This document shows positions 36,567-47,925 of a stretch of 64,000 nucleotides of DNA, piece after piece. Origin of the DNA: Amoebidium appalachense (Eukaryota; Ichthyosporea); the NCBI GenBank assembly GCA_963693365.1, contig CAVNZM010000006.1, positions 620,001-684,000 on the forward strand, given 5' to 3'. The position numbers and the translations under genes are program-made. A model generated the notes under the pieces. It did not search any database. It saw only the letters and a list, made by a program, of their open reading frames with translations, and had not been told where the DNA came from. Within the stretch, counting starts at the first letter, position 1. The number at the start of each line of letters is the position of its first letter.

Positions 36567-37306
36567 GCTGGGGATTTGCTGGCTGTAATAGCTCGCAGGT
36601 AAAGCCCAACAACACTTTCTAATAACTACGCATAATAATAGGAGGTGTCACGTAAAACTAGTGCTTTGTATATGATCTTTCAACTCTAAATGAAGTGTGC
36701 ACTTTTCTCAAATCGCTTTGAAACTTCGTAAAAAGGCACGGTGTCACCCTTGAAAGCTTGTCTGGCAGTGCAGTGGGACCACCGTTGCCACGACAGCAAT
36801 GATTGGTTGTGTATGTTGTAATTACACAAAATAACCATTTATGGCTACAAAAAGATGTAGATCATTGGAATTCGATTACGCCTGAGCCAAAAAAGGCTTT
36901 TGGAAGAGTTGCGTAACAGTAACGCCTACTTTAGAACATGACATCTAAATATGTTTAGCCTTTAACAGCTAAATACATTCTATAATACCGCTTATATTGG
37001 CTATTTATTGAATTTAATCCAACTTCTGTGTTGCCGGCTATTGCCGTGAACTTATCGAGGAACGGACAGGGGTCGGCCTTTCCAAGTTGGGCCAGCGGAG
37101 CTCAGGTTGGGGCGCCCGGGCATTCGCGACTTAGCAGCTCCGAGCATAAGAACGAAACGCCTAAGCATAACACCCCCCCCCCCCCTCCCCAACTTCCCCC
37201 CACCTTCCCACCCCCTCCCTCCTCCCCCTCCACTCTTCTAGTTCCACACCACTATTTGACCCCACTACCCTTCTTCATGGCTGTATAGAGCACACACACA
37301 CACACC
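36567..37306. promoter_or_regulatory. Divergent promoter region of GOSR1 (-) and the THAP gene (+)
   Basis: The two start codons face away from each other, 740 bp apart. The left part is AT-rich without repeats (36600-37040). The right part has a poly-C stretch (37170-37186) and a C/T-rich leader ending in (CA)n just before the THAP start. I see no TATA box for either gene. Confidence 0.5.
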
Positions 37307-38359
37307 ATGCCACAAAAGTGCTGCATACACAACTGCCGTAGCAACTACAAAAGGACCCTAGCCGAGGGTTCGCAAGAGGATGAGAACAAGTATATTCCCA
37401 CTTTCCCGTTTCCTGACCGAGAAAAGAAGCCCCACCTATGGGACACGTGGTTCAAGTATACCACACAAATACACAATCAATGGGGCACGAAAGAGGATTT
37501 CTTGGCCAGATATGTGAAGAGTCTGGGTAGACCACATGTTTGTATAAAACATTTTGTGCCCGAAGACATCGTAACAATACAGACCAAAACTGTGGGTAGG
37601 GTATGGACCACACTGAGAAAGGACCCTCCCGCTGTGCCGCGTATATTTTCCCTCAAAGAAGACCCAACGAAAATAGTGACGCTCGATCCGCCGAAATTCC
37701 GAAGAGACCCCGAAAGGCGGAGAGAGAAGGAGAGAGAGCGAGAGGCCGCACTTGAGGCGCAGAGAAAGGCGGAGCGGAGAGAGAAAGAAAAGGAGAGGAG
37801 GGCGGAGGCACAGAGGGCGAAGGCGGAGGCTGCAGAGGACAGGCGGCAGTATGAACTTGCGCAAGAACAGGCCCTGCTTGTCGAGCCGTCAGACCGCATA
37901 AGCCTCAGCCCGTGGGGACCATTTGTTCAGAGGGCGTCGGCAATAGCAAGCATGATGGATGGATGGGGGGGTGAGACCGCAGACGAACACATGTCGCTCT
38001 ACTGCATGGTGTCGGTTACGGTGATTAGCGGCAGGGGCATACCTATGCGCCTAAACATGCTCGGGGGGTATCTCATAGTTCATAAGACGGGCAAGTACGA
38101 GGCCTTTGCCCTTAAGCAGGGCCACAACTCCCCTTTTCCCCTCACACGGGAGCCCCTATTTTCGAACACCCCCTTTCTTCTGTGCACGCTGGGCCAGGGC
38201 TACGTCAGCCGCTGGTCGCAATTACAGGAGCTGTTGGCCACGGTGCGGGCTGCAGCCAAGGACCCCACCCTCATATCCCCTGCCTTTGTGGTGCTTTCAG
38301 AACCCCCCGGCCCACCCGCCCCCCCCCGGCCCTGCTCGTTCAGACACCGAGCAGAGTGA
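37307..38359 (+). CDS. THAP-domain zinc-finger protein
   Basis: Single exon, 350 residues. The N-terminus is a THAP DNA-binding domain (about residues 1-114). MPQKCCIHNC supplies the first Cys pair (C5/C10), Trp45 follows FPFP, and HVCIKHF supplies C79 and H82. The closing AVPxxF motif is seen as AVPRIF at 109-114. An Arg/Glu/Lys-rich region predicted as a charged coiled coil spans about 130-195. The last 150 residues form a mixed, folded-looking domain that I cannot name, with a Pro-rich end. THAP proteins are sequence-specific zinc-dependent DNA binders related to P-element transposases, and several regulate transcription. There are no terminal repeats or transposase signature here, so a host gene is likelier than a transposon. 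Confidence 0.85.
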   Translation: MPQKCCIHNCRSNYKRTLAEGSQEDENKYIPTFPFPDREKKPHLWDTWFKYTTQIHNQWGTKEDFLARYVKSLGRPHVCIKHFVPEDIVTIQTKTVGRVWTTLRKDPPAVPRIFSLKEDPTKIVTLDPPKFRRDPERRREKEREREAALEAQRKAERREKEKERRAEAQRAKAEAAEDRRQYELAQEQALLVEPSDRISLSPWGPFVQRASAIASMMDGWGGETADEHMSLYCMVSVTVISGRGIPMRLNMLGGYLIVHKTGKYEAFALKQGHNSPFPLTREPLFSNTPFLLCTLGQGYVSRWSQLQELLATVRAAAKDPTLISPAFVVLSEPPGPPAPPRPCSFRHRAE

Positions 38360-39792
38360 ATCAGCACAGGCGTAGACGTGGCTGCACCTGTTGCAAGGCA
38401 GAAGCTACCCCTCCCCCCCCCCCCCCCCCCCCCCCCCCCCTTCCCTCAACCCCTCCCCGCCCCCTCTTTTTTCTCCGGTCCCTCGTCACCCTCTCTGTTT
38501 CCCCCCCCCCGGCCCCATTTCCCCCAACACACAAACACATACATACACACACACACACCCTTCCCCCTCCCCCCTCCACCACAACACAAACACACCATAA
38601 CTAGCCCCCCTCCCCCCCCCCCCCCCCGTCTCCCCGGGCCTCCCTCTCTGCCCCCTCACTTCTTGTACGAACTAGCCATTCCTCCGTCTTTCCCACCTGC
38701 CTGCACGGTTCTTTACTCTCGGACGTAGAGCGTATGAGTACACAAACATACACACACAGACACAAAGACACCTTGGCCTGTATATGAACCTGCGCCCACC
38801 TTCTCCTTACCTTTCTGTGTTTCCTATCGTAGCATCCTTGTGCAGTACTTGTCTTGTTTCCTACCGAGATGTTTCGTTATTTTGTACCAAATATGGAAAG
38901 AGTTGGTGTAATCACGAAGCAAATGTACTACCTGATGGGTTTGTTTACGAGGGTGAGGGGGGGGGGGGGGGGGGGGGAGGGACTGCTATTAACATAGGGT
39001 AGGCTGCAGGCTAGATGGGGATATCGAGGGGAGGTTTCTAATTCTTTCGTATAAACAAGTACTTGCAAAGTATGCGATAATATCGAGAGCAAGATCAAAA
39101 GATAAGTGTTATGGTTGAATGAATGTTGGACATATGGACGTAGTGGCCTGCACTGGCTGTGGGTGTTACGAAGGTCTTTTGGTGAATGAAATTATCCGTG
39201 AACAATATGGTGTCTGTGTTTTGGGTATCGTGTACCAACACAATAGGAGAAATGTGTCTGGCACATGTGAAGTTGGACTGTTCTTATTCCTGTATATGCA
39301 CCTTCTTGCTTTTGGTGGGAGGGAGGAGAGAGCCTCAGGGATATGGAGGTGGTGGACATGGGGTGCAGGGGGTGGGGGGAATTCTGGTGTTTTGTTTTGT
39401 TTTTTGTTTTTTTTTCTGGGGGGGGGGGGGGGGGGTAGGCACTTTCGAGTGCGCACCAATACTACAGGTTTCATACCCGGTACGTGGGATGGTTGGAGGG
39501 TGGGAAGGTGCCCAGGGGTGTTTGTAGGGTGGTGGGAGGGGGAGGCTCCGGGAGGGGGTGGTGGTGGGGCAGGGGGGGGGGGGAAGGCAGCATGGACTGT
39601 GTAATTGGGAAAGCCTGCGAGATTGATTAACGGACTAATTAGTCTTTATGTACTTATCATGCGTGCGCCCCCTCTTTTCCTTTTGTTGGAAGAAGGGGGG
39701 GGGGGGGATTGGGGCTCGGATAACATGTGGCTGGTGGTTGGGACTGTCATAGACAAACATCATCATTGAGACATGGCGACTTATGCCCCCTC

Positions 39793-39823
<31 letters not shown>

Positions 39824-40145
39824 ACATACCACCCCGCCCCATCCCACCCCACCGTGCCAAACGCCCATGCATACCTTTCAACACACACACATAACTCTTT
39901 ACGCTGTTTACTCGAGGCAAAGAGAGACCAGTCTCAGGTATGGGGATTTTTGCTCGGAATATCCCCTCAGCGGTATATCATGATCAAGTACATCATGAGA
40001 TGTCGGGTGTTGATATATGTCAGGGTTTTCTTACTCTACGAAGCACCATAAAGACTAAGAAAATCAATTAGTTGGTTTTTTTTTTTTGTTTTGTTTTTTT
40101 TTCTCCTTTTTTTCTCGGGCTTTCCTGGGACATTCGGTATCAGCT

Positions 40146-40189
<44 letters not shown>

Positions 40190-40190
40190 C

Positions 40191-40247
<57 letters not shown>
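38360..40247. other. Intergenic, repeat-rich
   Basis: No exon is recognised. There are poly-C/CA blocks (38410-38640, 39786-39840) and poly-G (38958-38977). A T-rich run passes into a G-run at 39395-39436. A T-rich stretch (40075-40115) is followed by (GT)n (40147-40246). Confidence 0.5.
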
Positions 40248-40249
<2 letters not shown>

Positions 40250-40790
40250 AGATTTTGGTAATGATGCGTTTCTCAAGCCAATCAATACATCTATTAAAGA
40301 GGTCATAATTACGTGTGTTTAGTATAACATCAAGGATGTTGTAATTTTCAGGTAGGTTATCTTTCTGGGTGTCTGTTGTGAATGTGTCGTGTGTGTGCTG
40401 CGGTATTATGTGGTCTATCAAACTAAATTTGGCAATACATGACCGTTTAAACTGGTGTGTGTGTGTGCTGTTTGGGCATGCAAACGATGCCACCTTATAC
40501 TTATTAGATCTCCACTGTATAGCACGTGTACAGTAAAAGCATGGTAAGTGGTCAATGATACCATCAGCTAGAGAAAGACCAATTCTACAGGAAGGTAATA
40601 TGTATTTAGGTGTTACACATTTGCGAGTGCCATATTTGGCAATATGGTTAAGGCGGTCATTATATAAAACGAGACATAAGGCTTAGTTTTCCAAGGTGTA
40701 TGCTTTCATCTGGTCTAGTGTCGTGTGGTATCTTTTTCCATTTGTTATATTGTGTAATTATTTAAAATTGTGATTATGTACATGTCTAAT
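40248..40790 (-). pseudogene. AT-rich coding remnant, possible retroelement 3' end
   Basis: On the minus strand one frame is open from about 40686 down to TAG at 40248 (about 145 codons) without low complexity. It reads YGTRKCVTPKYILPSC, then HLPCFYCTRAIQWRS, and ends IDWLEKRIITKI. Upstream of a stop at about 40686, another frame continues with similar character (KKIPHDTRPDESIHLGKL), implying one frameshift. Codons are AT-rich, unlike the GC-rich third positions of every other gene in the window. The Cys pairs and the lack of splice sites suggest a decayed non-LTR element C-terminus, but I cannot assign a family. Confidence 0.35.
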
Positions 40791-41137
40791 AAGTAAGTGG
40801 CAGTCCAAAGTCACACGCACACTTTTGCGTAGTTTATTTGTGTTTGCGCCCAGGGAAGAAGGAGAGAGAGAGGAAAGGAAAGAGGGGGTACACTTGAGAT
40901 AACAAGGGTTCACGTCGGGTTACTGGCTATGTAACATGGACGGCGTCACCCACACTCGCAATACAATTATCTGGATACTCCCCCCCCCCCCGGGCCCCAC
41001 AACCCCCAACTCCTCTCCCACCGAATTCGAAGGCTTTCCTCCCCCCCAGGCAATGCCCACTATCCCTACCCGTCTACCCGTGATACACATAGCTACGGGT
41101 ATCATCGTTCCACCCGGCCCCCCCCAGCCCCCCCCCC

Positions 41138-41184
<47 letters not shown>

Positions 41185-41705
41185 CCCCCTTCCCCCTGCC
41201 CCGTCCGGCCTTTGCAGCTATCTGGTCTACCCCCCCCCCCCCCCCTCCCCTCCCCCCACTTCCCTGCTTCTGGGTCTTTGGGGAGTCTTGAATCCTATTT
41301 GCGTGCCCAGGCATGTGCAAGGGCAGAGACCGCCATTCCCCCCCCCCCCCCCCCCCCCCCCCTCCCCCTCCCCTCCCCCCCCAAACACACACACAAACGC
41401 CACTGCCGCCGCCGCCATTTGCACCACTACTACGACCCTGCCCGACCTAAAATCCTTTTCTCGCGGCCACCTTACCCCCTAGGCCAACTTCAAGCAGTAA
41501 GTACTTTTTCTTCTCGATCTGTCATTCTTAACCGGCTTCCTTTTTAGTTCCTCCTCCCTCCCCCTCCCCCCCCCCCCCCCCTACCCCCCCCTTCTCCCTT
41601 CTCCCCCCATGCAACCTCTTGAATTTGAATTCATATTTTACCCTCGTGATTGTTGTTGGTACCGGTGGTAATAGTTGGTGGGGGGGGTGGGAGCTGATTG
41701 TCAGT

Positions 41706-41798
<93 letters not shown>

Positions 41799-42411
41799 TG
41801 TGTTGGAGGGGGGGGGGGGGGGGGGGGAGGGGGGGAGGGGAGGGGAAGGGGGGGAGGGGGGTGGTGGGGTGGTTTGGGGGTGGAAAGAGACAGGTGGGTG
41901 AGCGGCTCATCCACAGCTTTTAAAAAAACATAGCCCATGTTGATGCTTACAACTGGGAGATGAGGAAGCTTAGGGGCGTCCGAAGCAATGTCTGAAACGT
42001 CGATGGTGAGACAAGTTAGGTGGAGGGCAGAAGACAAGAGAGTGGTGGTGGGTTTTTCTTTTTTTTTTCTTTTTCTTTTCTTTTTTTTTTTTGTGGTGGT
42101 GTGTGTGTGTGGGGGGGGGGGGGAGGGAGGGGGGAGGGGGGGGGGAGGGGGGGAGGGGGAGGGGGAGGGGAGGGGGGGACTGGGGGGGGAGAAAGGGGGG
42201 GAGTAGCGGGGGGCATTTTCGGGCCTTTTGTTTGGGTCAATTGGTTGGTTAGTTAATTGGGGAGGGTGTACGTTCCCTGTGGGGGGAGGGGGGAGGGGGG
42301 GGGGGGGGGGAAGGGGGGGGGGGTGCAGGAGGGGGGTCCTGAATGTAACAAACACGGCCAGCACAATCTCGGTCTGCACCCGGTCTTAGCAAGCCAGTCA
42401 GGGTAAAAGGG
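40791..42411. other. Intergenic, poly-C and composite repeats
   Basis: It holds poly-C runs (40980-40991, 41126-41180, 41340-41362) and a T-run to (GT)n to G-run composite (41707-41827). A second composite of the same order lies at 42056-42150. A proline-rich frame starting at 40936 runs through the C-runs and is not accepted as a gene. Confidence 0.55.
41707..41827 (+). repeat. T-run to (GT)n to G-run composite
   Basis: About 33 T, then about 27 GT units, then a G-rich run. The boundaries are sharp and in the same order as the reverse complement of 19680-19756. Confidence 0.93.
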
Positions 42412-42417
42412 TTTATT
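42412..42417 (-). terminator. Polyadenylation signal for ABCC copy 1
   Basis: TTTATT on the plus strand reads AATAAA on the coding strand, about 230 bp past the ABCC stop codon. Confidence 0.5.
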
Positions 42418-42647
42418 GCAACACATCACCATCATACGTTCAAATAATGTACAATCGAGGTTTAAACCGTGCAGCGTACCAAAATTACTAATGCGTATGC
42501 TTGCATACTTCGCATATTTTTAAAGGGAGGCCCAGATTCAATAAGGGACAAAAAACAGCCTCATATACAGCTGCCACATCCATCCATCATATCACATTTC
42601 CTAAATTCTTACGCACACAACCTTGCACACGTAACGAACATGCACAC

Positions 42648-45600
42648 TCAGTGTGTCGTGGTTTCATCATCAACAGTAAATGACTTCACACTGCCTCCAC
42701 ACACCTCTGCTGCCCGGGAGAGGGCCGGGGATGCCGCCACCCACTGCGCCAACCTACCCCCCATAACCCCGTCATCCTTAAACTCCTCATCTGATTGGCT
42801 GTCGCATTCTTCCACCTGTATGGCCACCGCCCCATCATGCCCATGCCCACTTTCGTCATCATGTGCATCGCCAGCGCCTGCATCCGATTGGTTGATGTCA
42901 TTGCTGGCCGGATCTGATTGGTTCCCATCTTTGCTTGACTGCTGCTCTTTGGCCTGCTCTGATAGGACACTAAAAATAGACACCTTGCCATTTGCTATGG
43001 CCCTCAGGCGGGCGGCACTAGCCGGGCCGGTTTCGTTGACGAGGGCCGACAGGTGGCCGGTGGGGTTCTGCAGCAGATCGGCCGGCCGGCCATACTCGGC
43101 CACCCGCCCACCGTCCAGCACCAGAATCTGCCCCCCGCAGTCAGAGGAGTGCAAAGAGACAGGAAAGGGTTAAAGGGATATATGGCCTTGTGGTTGATGT
43201 GTGTCTGCCGCTGTGTGAGCACCACACGAATAGTGTCAGGTGGCCATGTGTGTGCATAAGTATGTGGCCATGTGTGTGTATATTGGGAGGCCATGTGTGT
43301 GCATATTAGGTGGCCATGTGTGTGTGTATATTAGGTGGCCATGTGTGTGTGCATATTAGGTGGCCCAGTTAACGTGCTTGACAGGATGCATGCCAGGCAC
43401 CGGCCTTAGCGGCTGAGCATGGCCGTGCCTTTTTTGGGTTTGGCCCATATTTGCCTGTGAGCACTGGAGCACGCACCTTGTCTGCGTCCATGACGGTGTG
43501 CAGGCGGTGGGCAATGGTCAGCACGGTGGCGTGGTGCAGCTGGGTGCGCAGGGTGCGCTGGATGGCCGTGTCGGTGTCGGTGTCGACGTTGGCCGTGGCC
43601 TCGTCCAGCACCAACACCCGGGGCCGCCGCAGCAGCGCCCGGGCCAGGCACAGCAGCTGGCGCTGGCCCACGCTGAAGTTGGCGCCCCCCTCGGCCACCT
43701 GCCCGTCCAGCCCGTTGGCCAGCCCCCGCACCGTGGCCCCCAGCTGCGCGGCCTCCAGCGCCCCCCACAGCGCCGCGTCATCGTGGCGACCCAATGGGTC
43801 CAGGTTGAAGCGCACCCCGCCCACGGCGCCAAAGGCCGCGTCCCTGCCGCCCAGCTTCTGGGAGAACAGCACGGGGTCCTGGGGGATGATGGCCAGGCCC
43901 CGGCGCAGGTCCCCCAGCCCCAGGCTGGCCGTGTCAACACCGTCAATGACAATGCGCCCGCCCTCGGCCTCGGCCATGCGGAACAGCGCGTTCATCAGCG
44001 TGCTCTTGCCGCTGCCCGTCCGCCCCACAATCCCCACCTTCTTGCCGGGGTGCACCGTGAGGCTGACGTTGTCCAGCACCAGCGGCAGCTCCGGCCGGTA
44101 GCGCATCGTCAGCCCCTCGAACCGCACCTCCCCGCGCGAGGGCCTGCACCCACCAGTCAGCAGCGCTTACAGGACTTGGTAATCCTTTTTCGCATCCACA
44201 AGGGGGGGCCCATACCAGTCGGGGGGGGGCTTCTTGTCGGGGGCCGAGTCCACGGGGGCCTCTTGCAGCTTTTGGTCGGAATATTCCAGAATGCGCTCGA
44301 CCCCCGTCATGCGGGTCTCCAGCTCGGCCGCCATGCGTGTGGCCCAGTTCATCTGCATCACCACCCTGCAAAGAAACCATCAGCACACCAACACCAAAAG
44401 GTACCCTCCACCTTCCGCCCTGCCACACCAATACCAGCATACAACCCCTCCTCCCCCCCCCCCAGTACACAAATACCTACACAACCCCCCCCCCCCCCCC
44501 GAGCACACCACTACCAGTACGCCACCCCCCTCCCCCCTGCACACAAATACCAGCATACAGCCCCTCCCCCCGCCCTCTCCTCCCCCCCAGCACACCAACA
44601 CCAGCGTATCCACACCCGCATGCCCTTCCCCCCCTACAGGAAGTACCCGAGGCAGTATGTGAGCACGAGGGCGGAGAGGGAGGGGTTGACGTGTTGCTTC
44701 TGGGCCACGGCTAGGGCGGCCACGGTGGCGGTGATGGCCAGGCCCAGGGCCTCGAGGCGCACCTGCAGCCAGCGGTTGCAGATCTGCAGCGCCACAAACG
44801 AGTGGTTGTTCAGGTCCACCAGCTGCGTGTTGCGCAAAACAAACCGCCCCTGGTCCCCGTAGCAGCGAATGGTCGACACCCCGGCCAGCGTCTCGCTGAA
44901 CTGCACGTAGATGGGGCTGCGCGTCGTGCTCTCGATCCGCTGCAGCTCTGACCACACACACACCCTTCAGCACATCGCAAACCATGCATCCCCCCCCTCT
45001 CCCCCCCCCTCCCCCCCCCCCCCCCCCTGTCCCCCCCCCCCCCCCCCACCATTCCCCTCCCCCTCCCCTTTCTCACAGAGAATGCAACTGAATGCAAGCA
45101 ATTAGAACCCCTCCCCTCGACTCCCCCTTTCCCCCTCCCCTCCCTGCCTCCCACACGGTCCCCATCCATTACACACACCTAACCCTTAGGCTGCCGTAGA
45201 TTAGCAAAGCCCGCCTTTGAAACAGAGACTGGCCGATGCAAAAGCGGGTGGCAATAAGCACAAGCAGAGCAATGATGCAAGTGGTTGGGGGGGGGGGGGG
45301 TACCTCTGCTTGTTTTTCTAAAAAACGTTTGGACCCAGAAGTAGACCCCCAGGATGGGAAAGAACCCAATCAGGAACCAAGGGAATACCATGCAGACTAG
45401 AGCAAGGATGCCAAAGACCTCGGCCAGGCACACCAGCATGGACTCCAGTGATTGGACGGTATATTGGTCTAGCATGTCCATGTCCTTGCTGAACCTGTTT
45501 CCATTGGCTAAATGTCAGTAACTATTGTTGCCCTTGCCACCATAGCCGTTGACCAATATGCGGTGTCGGTTTTCAAACAATCACCGTCGACTGCAGACAC

Positions 45601-45892
45601 ATCGATATCATGCACATGGATCTGAGTACCCCCACCCCAGCCCCCCCCCCTCCCCGCCTCACACACAAAAACCACCACCACCACTCAATAAGCCCCCTCC
45701 TTCCCCCCTTCTTCTTCTAAAACTACCCATTCTCATTTCATTTAGATCATAGTTTGCTGTCGGCAGTGGTGCCAGGGCCCTCCCCGGTGGGGGGAGGGGG
45801 GGGGGGGGAGAGAGGGAAGACCTGTTGATGATGCGGCCTACGGGAGTACTGTCGAAGAACGATACCTTGGCACGGAGCAAGTTGGCCAGCAG

Positions 45893-45991
<99 letters not shown>

Positions 45992-46094
45992 GTGTATGCG
46001 TGCATGCCCTCGTGCAAGTGTAAGTGGTTCTTGTCAACAAATATACGTGAATAAACAAGAGAAGCCGGAAGAGTCGTCCGGCGTGCCGGGGGGT

Positions 46095-46142
<48 letters not shown>

Positions 46143-47565
46143 GGGGGGGGGGGGGGGGGGGGGGTAATGCTAGGCGCTCTGTGGGGTGCACATGCAATCA
46201 ACAAAAGTTGATGCATGAAGAATTTTTGGGTGTACACAGATGTATATCAGGGGACCAAGTGGAAAGGGGGAGGGGAGGGGGGGGGGGGGGGTGGGGGGAA
46301 GCGGGGGGGGAAGGCAAGGGGGGCAGCCTGGGGTACCTCCAGTCGTTGCATACTACCTATAGGTCAGTGTGCATGTGTAAAATCTCTACTTTTAGATAGT
46401 GCTCAGATGTACATGCCCGTACCACCTGAGTCGTGCTTGCCGACGTGCGTAATCATTAGCTTGTCTACTTATTTGAAACACATAAACATGGGTTTGCTGG
46501 ACACGTACCCCCTTATGCATTGAGACTGCCGCACGCACACCGCCCAACACAAACGTGAGTGAGCGAGTGAGGAAGAACACTTGGGTGGCCATGCCAAGCG
46601 CACAGTAGATGGCCAGATAGAAGGTGTCGTCTCGACCACCAAACAGGTCCGTCACCCGCCCACTGACATTGCTGGTCCATAGCGCCATCCACGCATCAGT
46701 CAGCAGGAAAAGCACCTGGGGGGGAAGGGGGGAGGGGGGAGGGGGGGGGGAGGGGGGGGGGGAAGACAGTTTTTTTTTTTTTTTTTTGGGGGGGGGGGGG
46801 GGGGGGAGGAGGGGGGGGGAGGGGGGTTCGTCATTGCAGGCCCAGAGCATACACATCAGAAATAAAGGGACTCCCCCACTCCCCCCATCCCTCAAGCGCC
46901 TTCACGTGCCAGATTTTCTCCTGAATTTCACAGCCAAGGTTTGGTCTCTGCACGTCAATCACTCATTACTTCATGCAACACATAGTATGCTTATTTGTGC
47001 TAATTGCATGATTCGTCGCCAATCACATCTAGTTTGCAACAAATGATTGGGGCATGCTGATAGGCTACACATGAATTTAAGACCTTAGTTCGCAGCAGAT
47101 GATTGGTCCGTGCACAACCAATCAGCAAGCACGTACCTGTGCCCCCACAAGTGTCACGACCAGCGGCACCACGTAGGTAATGCCCCCAGCAGCCTTTATG
47201 TACCGCACATACACCCTGGGAGTGGGTGGGTGGTTAGGGGATATCATGTGGAAGCAATCTGGGGGCAATGCATATGGAGGGGGAGAGCTCACTAAGTGCT
47301 AGTGTGATAGGTGAACATCTGTATGGCTATGTGTGGGTGTGTATGGGGGTTATGGCCTGTGGTTTCTTGTCTTTTGTATGTGTGGGTGAGTGTGGTTGTA
47401 TGTACGCCACCATGCCCCCAATAAAGAATGGGCAGGGATCATACTTGAGAGAGGGCTGAAGGAACTAATTAGGGGGTTTTTTTTGGGTGGGTAGGTAAGA
47501 CAGAAGGAGCGTGTGGTAGTGGGTGCGGACGAGAGTGGAGGACTCGTGTGTGTGTGTGTTTGTGT

Positions 47566-47603
<38 letters not shown>

Positions 47604-47871
47604 GTGTGCATGCGTGTGTGCGCATGTGCATGCGTGTGTTTGTGTGTGTGCCTAGTGTGTGTGTGTGTCCACCTCCAGTCCACGTATCCGGCCAGCCTGT
47701 CCTCCTCGGCCACCAGCCTTCCGTCGGCCAGTGAGCCGTCGGCAGCCGCCGCCTCTTCCTTTTCTGCCCGGGGCTTATTGGCGCTGCCGTGCTCCTCCGC
47801 ATGCCCGTAGCTGCCCATCAGCCCAAACAGCTCCCCCCCGGCTGCCATAAGCTGCTCGTACGTGCCTGCGT

Positions 47872-47925
<54 letters not shown>

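Noticed and set aside
37307-38359. P-element-type transposon
   Set aside because: Only the THAP domain is shared; I see no RNase H-like catalytic motifs and no terminal inverted repeats around the gene.
40936-41547. 203-codon proline-rich frame
   Set aside because: Most of it is translated C-runs; the start-proximal part has no recognisable domain.
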